Assembly (NCBI RefSeq): GCF_004522215.1 | Contig: NZ_SDLR01000002.1 | Location: 186,001 to 250,000 of the forward strand | Direction of reading: 5' to 3' | Length of the DNA stretch: 64,000 nucleotides | DNA from: Ammoniphilus sp. YIM 78166 | Lineage (GTDB): Bacteria; Bacillota; Bacilli; Aneurinibacillales; RAOX-1 | Part shown: in pieces, positions 63,897-64,000 of the stretch | Layout: each line of letters begins with the position of its first letter | How positions within the stretch are numbered: position 1 is the first letter of the stretch | Position numbers and translations under genes: made by a program | Notes under the pieces: model-generated | The model's input: the letters and a program-made list of their open reading frames with translations, nothing else | Told to the model about the DNA's origin: nothing | Database searches by the model: none

Positions 63897-64000
63897 ATGG
63901 CCAACCGAAACAAATTGATTGTCCCTCAATCCGCATCCCTAATTGATGAGATCAAATATGAAATTGCGAATGAGTTTGGGGTTTATGACTTCGGAGCTTA
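63897..64000 (+). CDS. Alpha/beta-type small acid-soluble spore protein, start only (cut by window end)
   Basis: A frame of 34 codons MANRNKLIVPQSASLIDEIK that continues past the window end has the SASP N-terminal layout, with a KYEIANEFGV segment that contains the germination protease cleavage region (E-I/F-A). AAGGAGG lies 8 bases before ATG 63897. SASPs coat spore DNA and protect it. It cannot be assigned to a particular ssp gene from the N-terminus. Confidence 0.9.
   Translation, partial: MANRNKLIVPQSASLIDEIKYEIANEFGVYDFGA

Overview
The window reads as one chromosomal core segment of an endospore-forming member of the Bacillales. The evidence is the gene content and order (dnaE with ytrH/ytrI, ytsJ-accDA, ytvI-ytwI, icd-mdh-phoPR-polA-mutM-ytaF-coaE, gapB, nrdR-dnaB-dnaI-ytxC, infC-rpmI-rplT, ysdB-ysdC, sspI-ysgA-pheST-zapA-cvpA), which follows Bacillus subtilis closely, plus several sporulation genes (yheB, ytrH, ytrI, ytaF, ytxC, sspI, an alpha/beta-type SASP). 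Departures from B. subtilis (mqnC of the futalosine route, pfkA-pyk and citZ missing from their usual slots, phoU and the pst genes inserted in the run) suggest the Paenibacillaceae/Aneurinibacillus/Ammoniphilus side of the order. That placement is inference; no database was searched.

Layout. 1-5.4 kb: start of a YheC/YheD-type spore coat gene (minus strand, cut by the window edge), yheB, ytkL, an NlpC/P60 wall hydrolase, an M48 membrane protease and trmB. 5.4-11 kb: the most irregular part. It holds a small membrane protein, a large nested palindrome, ytoI, a 52/53-bp tandem array, a second degenerate repeat, a DMT transporter, ytpI, a cluster of palindromic repeats, and ytrI/ytrH on the minus strand. 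11-24 kb: dnaE, malic enzyme, a FadR-like regulator, acetyl-CoA carboxyltransferase accD/accA, a thioesterase, ytvI/ytwI, icd and mdh. 24-28.8 kb: phosphate sensing (lipoprotein, phoP, phoR, phoU), a 45-aa membrane protein and a prohibitin-like protein. 29-34.5 kb: polA, mutM, ytaF, coaE and a lytic transglycosylase. 34.6-40 kb: gapB, then pstC-pstA-pstB and pstS. 40-46.7 kb: nrdR, dnaB, dnaI, mqnC, a 38-aa membrane protein, ytxC, then the L20-leader operon infC-rpmI-rplT. 46.8-53.7 kb: cysH-sat, then a leucine-type T-box followed by ilvB-ilvN-ilvC-leuB. 53.7-64 kb: ysdB, a DUF4080 radical SAM protein, ysdC, sspI, ktrA-type regulator, ysgA, a Phe T-box followed by pheS-pheT, zapA, cvpA and the start of an SASP gene.

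How it works together. A complete phosphate-starvation module is readable: PhoP/PhoR, PhoU and the Pst transporter, with four arrays of TTAACA-like hexamers at 11-bp spacing in front of the phoP-side lipoprotein, phoU, pstC and pstS. Central carbon genes present here (malic enzyme, icd, mdh, gapB) with pfkA-pyk missing fit a gluconeogenic lifestyle, and gapB carries a CcpN-like operator. Amino-acid and translation genes are controlled by two T-boxes and an L20 leader.

No new defence system, prophage or transposase is visible. The least explained material is the intergenic repeats between 5.8 and 9.9 kb.
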